Of a stretch of DNA of 64,000 nt, positions 33,726 to 43,450 are shown piece after piece. The stretch lies in the NCBI RefSeq assembly GCF_002797445.1, contig NZ_PGEP01000001.1, positions 2,356,501-2,420,500 of the forward strand, written 5' to 3'. Every line of letters begins with the position of its first letter. The stretch's first letter is position 1. The stretch comes from Acidovorax sp. 69. Its GTDB lineage: Bacteria; Pseudomonadota; Gammaproteobacteria; Burkholderiales; Burkholderiaceae_C. The translations under genes and the position numbers were made by a program. The notes under the pieces are model-generated. The model was not told where the DNA came from and did not search any database. It saw nothing but the letters and a program-made list of their open reading frames with translations.

Positions 33726-36457
33726 CAGGCGTCGGCGTCATCGCCCAGGTCGGTGGGTGGTGTGCCGCGTGGCAGCAGCAGCGTAAAGCGTGCACCTGAA
33801 GGATGTCCCTGTGCGTTGTGGATCGTATCGCCCCGGATGCTGCCGCCATGCGCCTGCACGATGGCGCGGCAAATCGCCAGCCCCAGGCCCACGCCGGGTG
33901 TGGCGCTCTCGCGGGCGCCGCGCTCGAACTTTTCAAACAGCAGCTCTTCGCGGCCTTTGGGCAGGCCGGGGCCTTCATCGGTGAGGGTCAGTGCCACCGC
34001 GTCGCTTTGTGGCTGCGCGCTGATGTGGATGGTGGTGTCTGCGGGGGTGTATTTGGCGGCGTTTTCCAGCAGGTTGACCAGCACGCGCTCCATCAGCACG
34101 GCATCGATCTGCAGCAGCGGCAGGTCGTCGGGCAGAGTCACTTCGACCCGGTGCGTTGCTATGGCCGGGGCGCTGGCGGCCAGCGCGCTGCCCACCACTT
34201 CTTCCAGTGGCTGCCAGGCCTTGTTGAGCTGCACGGCTCCGGCTTCCAGCCGGGCCATGTCCAGCAGGTTGTTGACCAGCGCGCTCATGCGCTGGGCCGA
34301 TTGCTGGATGGAGTCGGTCAGCCCTTGCTGCTGCGGGGGCAGGGGCGGCTGCACCATGGCCAGCGATTCGGCCAGGCCCACCAGTGAGGCCAGCGGCGTG
34401 CGCAGGTCGTGCGAGATGGCCGAGAGAAGTGAGTTGCGCAGGCGCTCGGATTCGATCTGCACCGTGCTCTTTTGCGCCACGTCGATGTAGTGGATGCGTT
34501 CGAGCGAGATGGCCAGCAGCGAGGCGCAGGTCTGCAGCAGGCGGCGCGGCTCCACGCCCGGCACTCCGCTCGGTGCCTGGCCCTGGGGCATGGCCACCAC
34601 TAGCACGCCACGGATGCGCATGGGCGCCTTCAGCGGCAGCACAAGCGTGGGGCTGGAGTGCAAGGTGTCCGTGCCCCGGCCTGCGGGCTCGCCGCGTTCA
34701 AATGCCCATTGCGCCACGGCCATGTCCACGGGGGCGGTGCCACCGGGCAGTATCTGAAGGCGGTTGTCGTCGTCGGCCACCACCAAGGTGCTGCCTGCGC
34801 CGAACTCGCCGGTCATGAAGCGCGCTCCGATCTCGGCCACCTGTTCGGGCAGCAGCGCGGCAGACAGGTCGCGCGCCATGTCGTACAGGCTGCGCACGCG
34901 GTGTTCGCGTTCGGTGGCGGACTCTGCCTGCACCTTGAGCCCGGCGGTGAGCTGGCCCACCACCAGGGCCACCACCAGCATCACGGCAAAGGTGACGAGG
35001 TACTGCGCGTCACTGACCGCAAAGGTGAAGCGCGGCGGCACAAAGAAAAGGTCGAAGAACGCCACCCCCAGAACGGCGGCCATCACGGCGGGGCCGCGTC
35101 CAAACCGCAAGGCCACGCCCACCACCACCAGCAAAAACAGCATGACGATGTTGGTCAGCTCCAGCACATCGGCCAGCGGCGTGGCCACCACGGCGGCAAT
35201 GCAGCAGGCCAGGGCCGCCGCCAGGTAGCCAGACCAGAAGGCAGCGCCCTTGCCAGTGGTTTTAGGCGATGCCTTGGAGGTTGAGGTGCGCGCGAGGTCT
35301 GCGCGGCCAGCCAGCGTGCCCACCTGAAGCAGATCCAGGTCGCTGGCGCGCTGCGCAATCTGCTCGGCAAGGGTGGTTTGCCAGGGCCAGCGGCGTGCAC
35401 TGCGCCCCATCACCACGCGCACCAGGTTGTGTTCGCGTGCATAGCGCACCAGGGCCTGTGCGGGCTGCGCGGCAGGCAGCACGGCGCAGGCGGCGGCGCC
35501 CAGTTGCTGGGCGATCTTCAGCGTGCGCTCCACCTGCGGGTGCAGGGTGGCCGACTGGCCTTGCTGCTCGGGCGTTTCCACATGCACGGCGTGCCACGGC
35601 AGGTCGAGCTGGGCGGCCAGGCGGGCGCAGCTGCGCACCACTTTTTCGGCGTTGTCGCCGGTGCCCACGCAGGCCAAAAGGGCCTCACGGTTGGGCCACA
35701 CGGCCTCGGCGGTGGTGGTGCTGGCGCGGCGGTAGGCGCGCATTTCGTCGTCCACGCGGTCGGCGGTGCGGCGCAGGGCCAGCTCACGCAGGGCCAGCAG
35801 GTTGCCTTTGCGGAAAAAGTTGGCGGCGGCGCGCTCGGCCTGCTGGGGCAGGTAGACCTTGCCAGCTTTGAGGCGCGCCAGCAGCTCGTCGGGCGGCAGA
35901 TCCACCACCACCACTTCGTCGGCGGCGTCAAAGAACTGGTCGGGCACCGTCTCCCACACGCGGATGCCGGTGATGCCGCTCACGATGTCGTTCAGGCTCT
36001 CCAGGTGCTGCACGTTCATGGTGGACCACACGTCGATGCCTGCGGCCAGCAGTTCTTCGGCGTCTTGCCAGCGCTTGGGGTGGCGCGAGCCTTGCACGTT
36101 GCTGTGGGCCAGTTCGTCCAGCAGCACCAGGCCCTCGGGGTGCTCTGCACCCCAGGCCAGGGCGGCGTCCAGGTCGAACTCGGGCAGGGTGCGGTCTTTG
36201 TAGGGCAGGGCGCGCAGCGGCAGGCGCGGCAGGTGTGCGGTCAGCGCCTCGGTGTCGGTGCGGCCATGCGTCTCGACCACGCCGATGGTGACGGGCAGGC
36301 CCTGCGCCTGTGCCGCCCGGGCGGCAGACAGCATGGCAAAGGTCTTGCCCACCCCCGCGCAGGCGCCAAAAAACACCTTGAGCCGCCCGCGCTGCTGCTG
36401 GGCCTGCTCTTGCTGGATGCGCTGCAGCAGCGCGTCGGGGTCGGGGCGATCCTGCAT
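33725..36457 (-). CDS. kdpD: Potassium-responsive sensor histidine kinase
   Basis: KdpD senses potassium limitation and phosphorylates KdpE. Domains in order are: KdpD N-terminal domain with Walker A GACAGVGKTFAM near residue 32; a UspA-like domain (about 240-370); four membrane helices (about 400-500); a GAF-like region; dimerisation helix with phospho-His in AISHDLRTPLASL near 670; and an ATPase domain with NLLENAAKYTP and DEGPGLPKG. The 910-residue length is typical. I chose the ATG at 36457; a GTG two codons upstream is also possible. Confidence 0.95.
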   Translation of the reverse strand: MQDRPDPDALLQRIQQEQAQQQRGRLKVFFGACAGVGKTFAMLSAARAAQAQGLPVTIGVVETHGRTDTEALTAHLPRLPLRALPYKDRTLPEFDLDAALAWGAEHPEGLVLLDELAHSNVQGSRHPKRWQDAEELLAAGIDVWSTMNVQHLESLNDIVSGITGIRVWETVPDQFFDAADEVVVVDLPPDELLARLKAGKVYLPQQAERAAANFFRKGNLLALRELALRRTADRVDDEMRAYRRASTTTAEAVWPNREALLACVGTGDNAEKVVRSCARLAAQLDLPWHAVHVETPEQQGQSATLHPQVERTLKIAQQLGAAACAVLPAAQPAQALVRYAREHNLVRVVMGRSARRWPWQTTLAEQIAQRASDLDLLQVGTLAGRADLARTSTSKASPKTTGKGAAFWSGYLAAALACCIAAVVATPLADVLELTNIVMLFLLVVVGVALRFGRGPAVMAAVLGVAFFDLFFVPPRFTFAVSDAQYLVTFAVMLVVALVVGQLTAGLKVQAESATEREHRVRSLYDMARDLSAALLPEQVAEIGARFMTGEFGAGSTLVVADDDNRLQILPGGTAPVDMAVAQWAFERGEPAGRGTDTLHSSPTLVLPLKAPMRIRGVLVVAMPQGQAPSGVPGVEPRRLLQTCASLLAISLERIHYIDVAQKSTVQIESERLRNSLLSAISHDLRTPLASLVGLAESLAMVQPPLPPQQQGLTDSIQQSAQRMSALVNNLLDMARLEAGAVQLNKAWQPLEEVVGSALAASAPAIATHRVEVTLPDDLPLLQIDAVLMERVLVNLLENAAKYTPADTTIHISAQPQSDAVALTLTDEGPGLPKGREELLFEKFERGARESATPGVGLGLAICRAIVQAHGGSIRGDTIHNAQGHPSGARFTLLLPRGTPPTDLGDDADA

Positions 36458-36487
36458 GGGCACAGTGTATCCGTCGAATTTGAGTCA

Positions 36488-36536
36488 CATTGGCCTCTGG
36501 CGCTTGTTCATCAAGCACAAGAAGCTATTGTTTTAG
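36488..36536 (-). repeat. Dispersed palindromic element, copy 6
   Basis: On the minus strand it reads CAATAGCTTCTTGTGCTTGA, then a loop, AAGCGCC and AGAGGCCAATG. The TAG within CAATAGC is the stop codon of kdpC. The element fills the kdpC-kdpD gap. Confidence 0.7.
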
Positions 36537-37142
36537 TAGCGAATCGAGTGCCAGGTTCAAGGCCAGAACGTTCACACGCGGCTCGCCCAGCAGTCCCAGC
36601 CAGGGGCTTTGGGTGTGCTGCTGCACCAGCTCCTGCACTTGCGCCAGGGGTAGGCCCCGGGCGCGGGCCACGCGCTCGGCTTGGTAGGCGGCGGCTGCAG
36701 GGCTGATGTGCGGATCGAGCCCGCTGGCCGATGCGGTGACAAGGTCCACGGGCACGGGGCGGGTGTTGCCGGGGTCGGCAGCGCGCAGGGCTTCGATGCG
36801 TGCCTTCACGGCATCTGTCAGCGCCGGGTTGGTGGGGCCTAGGTTCGATCCGCCTGATGCCGTCGCGTTGTAGGGCATGGCCGCCGTCGCCGAACGGCGG
36901 CCCCAGAAGTGGCCGGCCTCGGTGAACGACTGCCCGATCAATTCAGAGCCCACCACCTTGCCACCCTGGGTGATGAGGCTGCCGTTGGCCTGTTGCGGGA
37001 AGGCTGTTTGTGCCACGCCGGTGACGGCCAGCGGGTAGAGCAGGCCTGTGATGAGGGACAGCACGACAAACAGCGTGAGGGCAGGGCGCAGCAGGCCGCC
37101 TGGGCTGGCGGGCACGTCGTCGCGGGGGATACGGATAGGCAT
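36525..37142 (-). CDS. kdpC: Potassium-transporting ATPase subunit C
   Basis: KdpC is the single-span subunit that stabilises ATP binding in the KdpFABC pump. The 205 residues have one N-terminal membrane helix (about 20-42) and a periplasmic or cytoplasmic domain with the family motifs [27 protein letters not shown] and [16 protein letters not shown]. The last codons and the TAG stop lie in a dispersed palindromic element. Between kdpB and kdpC there is a GC-rich repeat of 65 bp. Confidence 0.96.
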   Translation of the reverse strand: MPIRIPRDDVPASPGGLLRPALTLFVVLSLITGLLYPLAVTGVAQTAFPQQANGSLITQGGKVVGSELIGQSFTEAGHFWGRRSATAAMPYNATASGGSNLGPTNPALTDAVKARIEALRAADPGNTRPVPVDLVTASASGLDPHISPAAAAYQAERVARARGLPLAQVQELVQQHTQSPWLGLLGEPRVNVLALNLALDSLLKQ

Positions 37143-37210
37143 ACGATTTTCCTTTCAATGAAATTCCGGGAGCTGCACATCAGACTGGCGCTGCTCAGGC
37201 GAGGGTGTCG

Positions 37211-37275
37211 TCCCCCTCCCCGCGTAGCGCAGCAAAGCGAGAGGAGGGGGAAGGCGCGAAGCGACACAGGGGGAG
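37211..37275. repeat. GC-rich palindromic repeat (REP-like family)
   Basis: CCCCCTCCCCGCGTAGCGCA, then GCAAAGCGAGAGGAGGGGGA, then AGGCGCGAAGCGACACAGGG. The arms CCCCCTC..GAGGGGG can fold into a long stem. It lies in the kdpB-kdpC gap and is the closest match to the copy at 8978. Confidence 0.6.
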
Positions 37276-37283
37276 GTCCTTAT

Positions 37284-39350
37284 TCAACTCAACCCGACTG
37301 CCGCCAGCACCATGTCAATCAACTTGATGCCAATGAACGGCACCACCATGCCCCCCAGCCCGTAAATGGCTAGGTTGCGGCGCAGCAGCGCGGCGGCGCC
37401 CACGGCGCGGTAGGCCACGCCCTTCAAGGCCAGCGGGATCAAAAAGATGATGATCAGCGCGTTGAACACCACGGCCGACAGGATGGCCGACGAGGGGCTG
37501 GCCAGGTGCATGAAGTTCAGCGCCGACAGCTGCGGGTAGGTGGTGACAAACGCCGCAGGGATGATGGCGAAGTACTTGGCGATGTCGTTGGCAATGCTGA
37601 AGGTGGTGAGCGAGCCACGTGTCATCAGCATCTGCTTGCCGGTCTCCACGATCTCGATGAGCTTGGTGGGGTTGCTGTCCAGGTCCACCATGTTGCCCGC
37701 CTCCTTGGCGGCCTGGGTGCCGGTGTTCATGGCCACGGCCACGTCGGCCTGGGCGAGGGCGGGCGCGTCGTTGGTGCCATCGCCCGTCATCGCCACCAAC
37801 TGCCCGGCGGCCTGGTAGCCGCGGATCAGCTGCAGCTTGGCCTCGGGTGTGGCCTCGGCCAGGAAGTCGTCCACACCCGCTTCGGCGGCAATGGCGGCGG
37901 CCGTCAGGCGGTTGTCGCCCGTCACCATCACGGTCTTGATGCCCATGCGGCGCAGCTCGGCAAAACGCTCCTTGATGCCGCCCTTGACCACGTCTTTGAG
38001 CTCCACCACGCCTAGCACATGGGCACCATCGGCCACCACCAGCGGGGTGCTGCCACGGCGCGATACATCGTCCACCGCCGTCTGCACGGCGGTAGGAAAG
38101 CGCCCGCCCAGTGCCTCCACATGTTTGCGGATGGCATCGGCCGCACCCTTGCGCAGCAGGCGTGGGCCGGGCAGGTCCACCCCGCTCATGCGGGTTTGGG
38201 CAGTGAACGGCACAAACACGGCTTGCAGGCTGGAGAGGTCGCGTTCGCGCAGGTTGAACTTGTGCTTGGCCAGCACCACGATGCTGCGGCCTTCGGGGGT
38301 TTCGTCGGCCAGCGATGCGAGCTGGGCGGCATCGGCCAATGCGGCATCGGTCACCCCGGGCGCAGACACGAACTGGCTGGCCTGGCGGTTACCCAGGGTG
38401 ATGGTGCCGGTTTTGTCCAGCAGCAGCACATCCACGTCGCCCGCAGCCTCCACCGCGCGGCCCGAGGTGGCAATCACATTGGCCTGCATCATGCGGCTCA
38501 TGCCTGCCACGCCGATGGCGCTGAGCAGGCCCGCAATGGTGGTGGGGATCAGGCACACCAGCAGGGCCACCAGCACCACCAGGCTCACGGGCTCGCCCGC
38601 GCCGCTGGCCTGCACGCTGAACAGCGAGAACGGCATCAGGGTGACCACCACGCCCAGGAACACGATGGTCAGCGCCACCAGCAGGATGGTCAGCGCGATC
38701 TCGTTGGGTGTCTTGTGGCGCTTGGCGTTTTCCACCATGGCGATCATGCGGTCCACAAAGGTCTCGCCGGGGTTCACCGCCACGCGCACCACCATCCAGT
38801 CGGACAGCACGCGGGTGCCGCCCGTCACGGCCGAGAAGTCGCCGCCCGATTCGCGGATCACCGGGGCCGATTCGCCGGTGATGGCGCTTTCGTCCACCGA
38901 GGCCACGCCATCGATCACCTCGCCATCAGCGGGGATAGTGTCGCCCGCTTCCACCAGTACCACGTCGCTCTTGCGCAGCTGGTCAGCCTCCAGCGGCAGC
39001 CAGGTCATGGCCGTGCGTGGGGTGGTGCGGTCAAACTGGCCGTCGAGCTTTTTCGCCCAGGTCTGCTTTTTCAGGCTGCGCAGTGAGGCTGCCTGGGCCT
39101 TGCTGCGGCCTTCGGCCATGGCCTCGGCAAAGTTGGCGAACAGCACGGTAAACCACAGCCACAGCGCTACGGCAGCGGTGAAGCCTTCGGGCTTGCTGGC
39201 GGCCAGCGCGGTGGTGAAGGCGCTGCCCACGTACACCACAAACATCACCGGGTTGCGCCATTGCACGCGCGGGTCCAGCTTCTTGAAAGTCTCCAGCAGC
39301 GCGGGGCGCACCAGGGCAGGGTCGAACAGGGTCAATGTTTTGCGAGTCAT
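37284..39350 (-). CDS. kdpB: Potassium-transporting ATPase ATP-binding subunit
   Basis: KdpB is the P-type ATPase subunit that energises K+ uptake. The 688 residues carry the phosphorylated Asp in [14 protein letters not shown] near residue 312, the TGES loop (AITGESAPV near 163), [11 protein letters not shown] near 400 in the nucleotide domain and [16 protein letters not shown] near 525. Six to seven membrane segments are visible. I chose the ATG at 39350 with GGAG six bases upstream and not the GTG one codon earlier. Confidence 0.97.
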   Translation of the reverse strand: MTRKTLTLFDPALVRPALLETFKKLDPRVQWRNPVMFVVYVGSAFTTALAASKPEGFTAAVALWLWFTVLFANFAEAMAEGRSKAQAASLRSLKKQTWAKKLDGQFDRTTPRTAMTWLPLEADQLRKSDVVLVEAGDTIPADGEVIDGVASVDESAITGESAPVIRESGGDFSAVTGGTRVLSDWMVVRVAVNPGETFVDRMIAMVENAKRHKTPNEIALTILLVALTIVFLGVVVTLMPFSLFSVQASGAGEPVSLVVLVALLVCLIPTTIAGLLSAIGVAGMSRMMQANVIATSGRAVEAAGDVDVLLLDKTGTITLGNRQASQFVSAPGVTDAALADAAQLASLADETPEGRSIVVLAKHKFNLRERDLSSLQAVFVPFTAQTRMSGVDLPGPRLLRKGAADAIRKHVEALGGRFPTAVQTAVDDVSRRGSTPLVVADGAHVLGVVELKDVVKGGIKERFAELRRMGIKTVMVTGDNRLTAAAIAAEAGVDDFLAEATPEAKLQLIRGYQAAGQLVAMTGDGTNDAPALAQADVAVAMNTGTQAAKEAGNMVDLDSNPTKLIEIVETGKQMLMTRGSLTTFSIANDIAKYFAIIPAAFVTTYPQLSALNFMHLASPSSAILSAVVFNALIIIFLIPLALKGVAYRAVGAAALLRRNLAIYGLGGMVVPFIGIKLIDMVLAAVGLS

Positions 39351-39370
39351 CACAATCTCCCAGCCATTTA

Positions 39371-41164
39371 TTAACGGGGTGTGAGCACGAGATGCTCAAC
39401 CACCGGGCCCAGCGCCAGGGCGGGCACATAGTTCAGCAACCCCACCAGCAGCACGACGCCCGCCAGCAGCGCCACAAACAGCGGGCCGTGGGTGGGCAAG
39501 GTGCCGTCGGTGGCGGTGGCGCGCTTCTTGGCGGCCAGAGATCCGGCCATGGCCAGCACCGGCACGATCAGACCAAAGCGCCCCAGCCACATGGCCACGG
39601 CCAGCAGCACGTTGTAGAAGGGGGTGTTGGCCGACAGGCCCGCGAAGGCGCTGCCGTTGTTGTTGGCAGCCGATGACAGCGCATAAAGCACCTGGCTGAA
39701 GCCGTGTGCGCCAGGGTTGGAGAGGCCTGCGCGGCCTGCCTCGCTCATCACTGCGACGGCGGTGCCGAGCAATACGAGTAACGGCGTCACCAGGATGGCG
39801 ATGGAGACGAGCTTCATCTCATGCGTCTCGATCTTCTTGCCCAGGTATTCTGGCGTGCGGCCAATCATCAGCCCGGCGATGAACACCGCCATGATGGCGA
39901 ACACCAGCATGCCGTACAGGCCCGAGCCCACGCCGCCAAACACCACCTCGCCCATCTGCATCAGCACCATGGGCACCATGCCGCCCAGCGGGGTGAAGCT
40001 GTCGTGCATCGCAATCACCGCGCCGCAGCTGGCCGCCGTGGTGATGACGGCGAACAAGGCCGAGGTGGCAATCCCAAAGCGCGTTTCCTTGCCTTCCATG
40101 TTGCCGCCTGCCTGCAGGGCGCTGGCAGCCTGGTCTACGCCCAGCGATGCCAACAGCGGGTTGCCCTGCTGCTCAAAGGTGGTGGCTGCCACCACCGCGA
40201 TCACAAACAGCAGGCTCATCGTGGCCAAAATCGTCCAGCCCTGGCGCTCATCGCCCACCATGCGGCCAAACACCAGGCACAGCGCGGCTGGGATGAGGAA
40301 GATCGCCAGCATCTGCAACAGGTTGCTGGCGGCTGAGGGGTTCTCGAACGGGTGGGCCGAGTTGGCGTTGAAGAAGCCGCCACCGTTGGTGCCCAGCATC
40401 TTGATGGCCAACTGCGAGGCCACGGGGCCCATGGCCAGCGTCTGCGTGGCTTGCGTGGCGGGTTCCGTCACAGGGGCGCCCTGAGCGTCCAGCACCGGCT
40501 GGCCTGTGCCATCGAGCTTGGGCGCGTCGTAGTGCACAGGCTCCAGCGTCTGCACTTCGGTGTAGGGCGACAAGTTCTGGATCACGCCCTGGCCTGCAAA
40601 CACCACGGCCAGCACCAGCGACAGGGGCAGCAGCACCCAGAGCGTGGCGCGGGTCAGGTCGGCCCACACGTTGCCAATACTCTGCGCTGAATGCCGCGCA
40701 AACCCGCGCACCAGCGCAATGACAACGACCAGGCCCGTGGCGGCAGATAGAAAGTTCTGCACCGTCAGCGCCAGCATCTGCGTGAGGTAGCTCATGGTGC
40801 TCTCGCCGCCATAGCCTTGCCAGTTGGTGTTGGTGACAAAGCTGATGGCCGTGTTGAAAGCCGAATCGGGTGCCACGGCAGCCATCCCTTGCGGGTTGAG
40901 CGGCAGCACGCCCTGCCAGCGCTGCAGCGCATACACGGCCAGCACGCCCAGGCCGTTGAATACCAGCAGGCCCAGCGCGTAGCGTAGCCAGCCGGTCTCT
41001 TCGTCGGGCCGCACGCCGGCCAGTCGGAACAGCGGCCCTTCCAGCCGCCGCCCCAAGGCAAAGCGGCCTGCCATTACGGTGTCGATGTAACGCGCCAGCG
41101 GCCAAGCCAGCGCCAGCAGCAGTGCCAAAAACACTGCCAATTGCAGCCAGGCACCGGTGCTCAT
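39371..41164 (-). CDS. kdpA: Potassium-transporting ATPase subunit A (K+ channel-like)
   Basis: This 597-residue polytopic membrane protein forms the K+ selectivity path. It has ten or so hydrophobic segments and the four pore-loop regions with glycine signatures ([66 protein letters not shown]). The start [13 protein letters not shown] overlaps the kdpF stop (ATGA). All regular parts of KdpFABC are present and intact. Confidence 0.97.
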   Translation of the reverse strand: MSTGAWLQLAVFLALLLALAWPLARYIDTVMAGRFALGRRLEGPLFRLAGVRPDEETGWLRYALGLLVFNGLGVLAVYALQRWQGVLPLNPQGMAAVAPDSAFNTAISFVTNTNWQGYGGESTMSYLTQMLALTVQNFLSAATGLVVVIALVRGFARHSAQSIGNVWADLTRATLWVLLPLSLVLAVVFAGQGVIQNLSPYTEVQTLEPVHYDAPKLDGTGQPVLDAQGAPVTEPATQATQTLAMGPVASQLAIKMLGTNGGGFFNANSAHPFENPSAASNLLQMLAIFLIPAALCLVFGRMVGDERQGWTILATMSLLFVIAVVAATTFEQQGNPLLASLGVDQAASALQAGGNMEGKETRFGIATSALFAVITTAASCGAVIAMHDSFTPLGGMVPMVLMQMGEVVFGGVGSGLYGMLVFAIMAVFIAGLMIGRTPEYLGKKIETHEMKLVSIAILVTPLLVLLGTAVAVMSEAGRAGLSNPGAHGFSQVLYALSSAANNNGSAFAGLSANTPFYNVLLAVAMWLGRFGLIVPVLAMAGSLAAKKRATATDGTLPTHGPLFVALLAGVVLLVGLLNYVPALALGPVVEHLVLTPR

Positions 41165-41256
41165 GAAAAGTCCTCCGGCCGCAACAGCACGGCGACCAGG
41201 TACACCAAAAGCGCAGCGGCGAGCACGGCCGCCAAAATCATCCAGCCGCTCGTCAT
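41161..41256 (-). CDS. kdpF: Potassium-transporting ATPase subunit F
   Basis: This 31-residue single-helix peptide stabilises the Kdp complex. It reads [20 protein letters not shown] followed by [11 protein letters not shown]; the YLxxxLLRPE(D/K)F ending is the KdpF hallmark. It overlaps both neighbours by ATGA junctions, so the small ORF upstream, kdpF and kdpA form one coupled chain. Confidence 0.93.
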   Translation of the reverse strand: MTSGWMILAAVLAAALLVYLVAVLLRPEDFS

Positions 41257-41360
41257 GACCGCCCCCCTTGCGCCTGCCGTTGCAGCAGCGCGCACCCTGT
41301 TGCCAAGCCATAGACGGCCAGCCAGAGCAGGCCTCCAACCGCCATCAATATCCAGTCCAT
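41253..41360 (-). CDS. 35-residue membrane peptide heading the kdp operon
   Basis: The frame reads [20 protein letters not shown] and then [15 protein letters not shown]. It has one hydrophobic helix (residues 3-26) followed by a polar basic tail. A perfect AGGAGG Shine-Dalgarno (minus strand 41371-41366) lies six bases before the ATG. Its TGA overlaps the kdpF ATG. This is the best ribosome binding site of the operon, so the ORF is very likely translated. I do not know a named family; it could be an accessory Kdp subunit or a coupling leader. Confidence 0.72.
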   Translation of the reverse strand: MDWILMAVGGLLWLAVYGLATGCALLQRQAQGGRS

Positions 41361-41402
41361 AGCGTCCTCCTTGAGACATGGACCGATGCTAGGAACGGAC
41401 GC

Positions 41403-41453
41403 ATCAAGATGGGCGCAAGAGTGCGGTGTGGGGTATCAAGATCGCATCAAGAT
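41403..41453 (-). promoter_or_regulatory. Phased direct repeats, candidate KdpE operator
   Basis: ATCAAGAT occurs three times in the same direction, at 41403-41410, 41435-41442 and 41446-41453. Start-to-start distances are 32 and 11 bp, close to three and one helical turns. OmpR-family regulators bind such tandem direct repeats. The repeats begin 43 bp upstream of the small ORF that heads kdp, and the nearest one lies where a -35 would be for a TAGCAT -10 at 41391-41386. Confidence 0.5.
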
Positions 41454-41748
41454 GCGCGGGCGCCAGGCCTGGCTGGCAGAAAGGTTCATGGCAATTTGCT
41501 ATTGAATTTATAGCTTTATGCGCATGATATTCAAGCGCTACAGGCCATTTCTATTCAAAGTGTTGCCTTGTAGCGCGGGTTTGCCGGTTCTCGCACTGGT
41601 TTCGGGCGTCAGCACGCTCGGCAGGTGTGGCGCACCTTGATGTCTATCCGTTCTCCCAACGGGTCATTAGAGAACGCTCACATTGGCCTGCAGCAAAAGC
41701 GCTCGCAAGCTGCGATCATCCCCACCCTGCATCACGCTTCTGTTCTCC
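41454..41748. other. Intergenic stretch upstream of kdp and the EamA gene
   Basis: This completes the 388-bp gap between the kdp operon and the transporter gene. It contains a dispersed palindromic element (41491-41560) and otherwise about 190 bp in which I see no gene, no clear hairpin and no strong promoter match. It should hold the promoter of the EamA gene. Confidence 0.5.
41491..41560 (+). repeat. Dispersed palindromic element, copy 7
   Basis: GCTATTGAATTTATAGC is followed by TTTATGCGCATGATATTCAA, GCGCTACAGGCC and ATTT. The first hairpin is perfect; the second is degenerate on its left arm. It lies in the divergent region between kdp and the EamA gene. Confidence 0.75.
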
Positions 41749-42645
41749 ATGACCCAGGCCACACCGCTCCGTCCCAGCGCTTCCAGTCCGCTCGATTCCC
41801 TCGTCCCTCTGCTGTTTGTGGCGCTCTGGAGCACCGGCTTTATCGGCGCCAAGTTGGGGTTGCCGTATGTGGAGCCGCTGACCTTTCTGGCGCTGCGCTT
41901 TGCCATCGTCATCGTACTCATGCTCGCGGTGGTGGCCGTGGCGCGTGCACCGTGGCCGCCGTCAGGCAGGGCCTGGCTGCACATTGGGGTGTCGGGCCTG
42001 CTGGTGCACGGCGTGTACCTGGGCGGGGTGTTCATGGCCATCGGGCACGGGCTACCGTCGGGCATCACCGCGCTGGTGGTGGGCCTGCAGCCGCTGCTGA
42101 CAGCTCTGGTGGCCGGGGCTTTGCTGGGCGAGAAAGTGCGGCCTGCCCAGCGGGCGGGCCTGGCGCTGGGGTTTACCGGTGTGGCGCTGGTGGTGGCCGG
42201 CAAGGTGGCCACCGTGCCGGCGGGTGCTTTGCTGGGCATGCTGCTGCCCGCGGTGGTCGCGCTACTCGGCATCACGGCGGGCACGCTGTACCAGAAGCGG
42301 TTTTGCCCCTCGTTCGACTTGCGCACGGGCTCCGTCATTCAGTACCTGCCCTGTGCGGTGGCCATGGCCGCCGTCGCCTACGCCACCGAATCCATGGCCA
42401 TATCGTGGACGGGAGAGTTCGTGTTTGCGCTGGGCTGGCTGGTGCTTGTGCTCTCACTGGGGGCCGTGAGCCTGTTGAACCTGCTCATCCGCCGGGGCGG
42501 CGCCGTCAATGTGGCCAGCCTGTTCTACCTGACCCCTCCCACCACGGCGCTGATCGCTTGGGCGATGTTTGGTGAGACGCTCAGCGGCTGGGCGCTGGTG
42601 GGGATGGTGCTGGCGGTGGCGGGTGTGTGGCTGGCGCGTCGGTAG
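41749..42645 (+). CDS. EamA/DMT-family transporter
   Basis: This 298-residue inner-membrane protein has ten hydrophobic segments in two EamA repeats (about residues 15-145 and 155-297). Typical features are LFVALWSTGFIGAKLGL in the first helix, LPSGITALVVGLQPLLTALVAG and FYLTPPTTALIAWAMFGE. The family exports amino acids and other metabolites; the substrate cannot be inferred here. The start at the ATG at 41749 is preferred because upstream in-frame codons precede any hydrophobic sequence. Confidence 0.92.
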   Translation: MTQATPLRPSASSPLDSLVPLLFVALWSTGFIGAKLGLPYVEPLTFLALRFAIVIVLMLAVVAVARAPWPPSGRAWLHIGVSGLLVHGVYLGGVFMAIGHGLPSGITALVVGLQPLLTALVAGALLGEKVRPAQRAGLALGFTGVALVVAGKVATVPAGALLGMLLPAVVALLGITAGTLYQKRFCPSFDLRTGSVIQYLPCAVAMAAVAYATESMAISWTGEFVFALGWLVLVLSLGAVSLLNLLIRRGGAVNVASLFYLTPPTTALIAWAMFGETLSGWALVGMVLAVAGVWLARR

Positions 42646-42770
42646 AGAGCGCTGATGCACTCAAATAGGTAACGCTGACTCATGTTGCAAATGGCTCATA
42701 ACCAAGCTGTTTACAGCTTGCTTGAGCCCTCCAAGCGCCCGTCTGTACCCCATGTAGTCTGCATATATTT

Positions 42771-43439
42771 TTATGCCAGATTTACCTCTTTTTGCCGCCC
42801 GAAATGATGATTGGGCGTGTAGATGAATGGGTGGGAGACATCCAGCATGTGGACCACGGTGTAGAGGGCTTGAATATGGACAGCACAGCGCCTGATAGCC
42901 GTATACAGCTGAAAAAGTGATGGTGCTTCACCTATAGCGTTATGTATGTTTGCTAGTGCTTCTCGCTTTTGGTGCTCCGAGTGAAAAAACTCAGAGTTGA
43001 ACCAAAGATCGATGATGTCCTTATTGGATGTCGCATGGCCAAGATCTCTTGTAACTTGGGCGTCGTTCTCTGCATCGTGATACAGACTGCGCAGCTTGGC
43101 CAAGTAACCTTGGGCCCAATCGTCGTTAACTCGACGCCCCACAGAATTCAAAATTCTCTTGAAGTGCGTTGGCTCTTTTTGCGCATATATGAGCCGGAAC
43201 CTCGTTGCTAGAACGAGCACTTCATCCACTTCCGGAGTGTTGGCCTCAAATGCGATAACTTCGCCTGTGTTGCGGTCAATCGTTTTCTTGGCGATGGGCG
43301 GGCTTGTACTTTTTGTTAGCGATCGTGCAAATTGTTCAACGCGCTGCCGAAATAGAAAAATGTCTGCGAACTCGCTGGTCTCCATTCCAACTACAGCACT
43401 TTGATGTGTAGTCATATGTGGCCAGATGACTATAGTCAT
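42771..43439 (-). CDS. Low-GC orphan gene, unknown function
   Basis: This 222-residue soluble, helix-rich protein is of no family I recognise. GC content is visibly lower than both neighbours and codon use is different (many AT-ending codons), which suggests horizontal transfer. AAGGAG (minus strand 43450-43445) lies five bases before the ATG at 43439, and the ATG sits inside a perfect 14-bp palindrome. Near the C-terminus RRCAVH fits the R-x4-6-H pattern of HEPN ribonucleases, but that motif is short and proves little. The gene stands alone between the transporter and aminotransferase genes. Confidence 0.7.
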   Translation of the reverse strand: MTIVIWPHMTTHQSAVVGMETSEFADIFLFRQRVEQFARSLTKSTSPPIAKKTIDRNTGEVIAFEANTPEVDEVLVLATRFRLIYAQKEPTHFKRILNSVGRRVNDDWAQGYLAKLRSLYHDAENDAQVTRDLGHATSNKDIIDLWFNSEFFHSEHQKREALANIHNAIGEAPSLFQLYTAIRRCAVHIQALYTVVHMLDVSHPFIYTPNHHFGRQKEVNLA

Positions 43440-43450
43440 GTGAGCTCCTT
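43426..43450 (-). promoter_or_regulatory. Palindrome over the start codon and strong RBS of the orphan gene
   Basis: ATGACTATAGTCAT (43426-43439) is a perfect palindrome whose first three minus-strand bases are the start codon. The Shine-Dalgarno AAGGAG (43450-43445) lies in a short CTCCTT-ATG-AAGGAG hairpin (43445-43459) that could hide it. Both suggest control at this site. Confidence 0.5.

Noticed and set aside
42700..42750. Possible palindromic element near CTTGCTTGAGCCCTCCAAGC
   Set aside because: The order of arms does not fit the family and the loop and trailer are absent.
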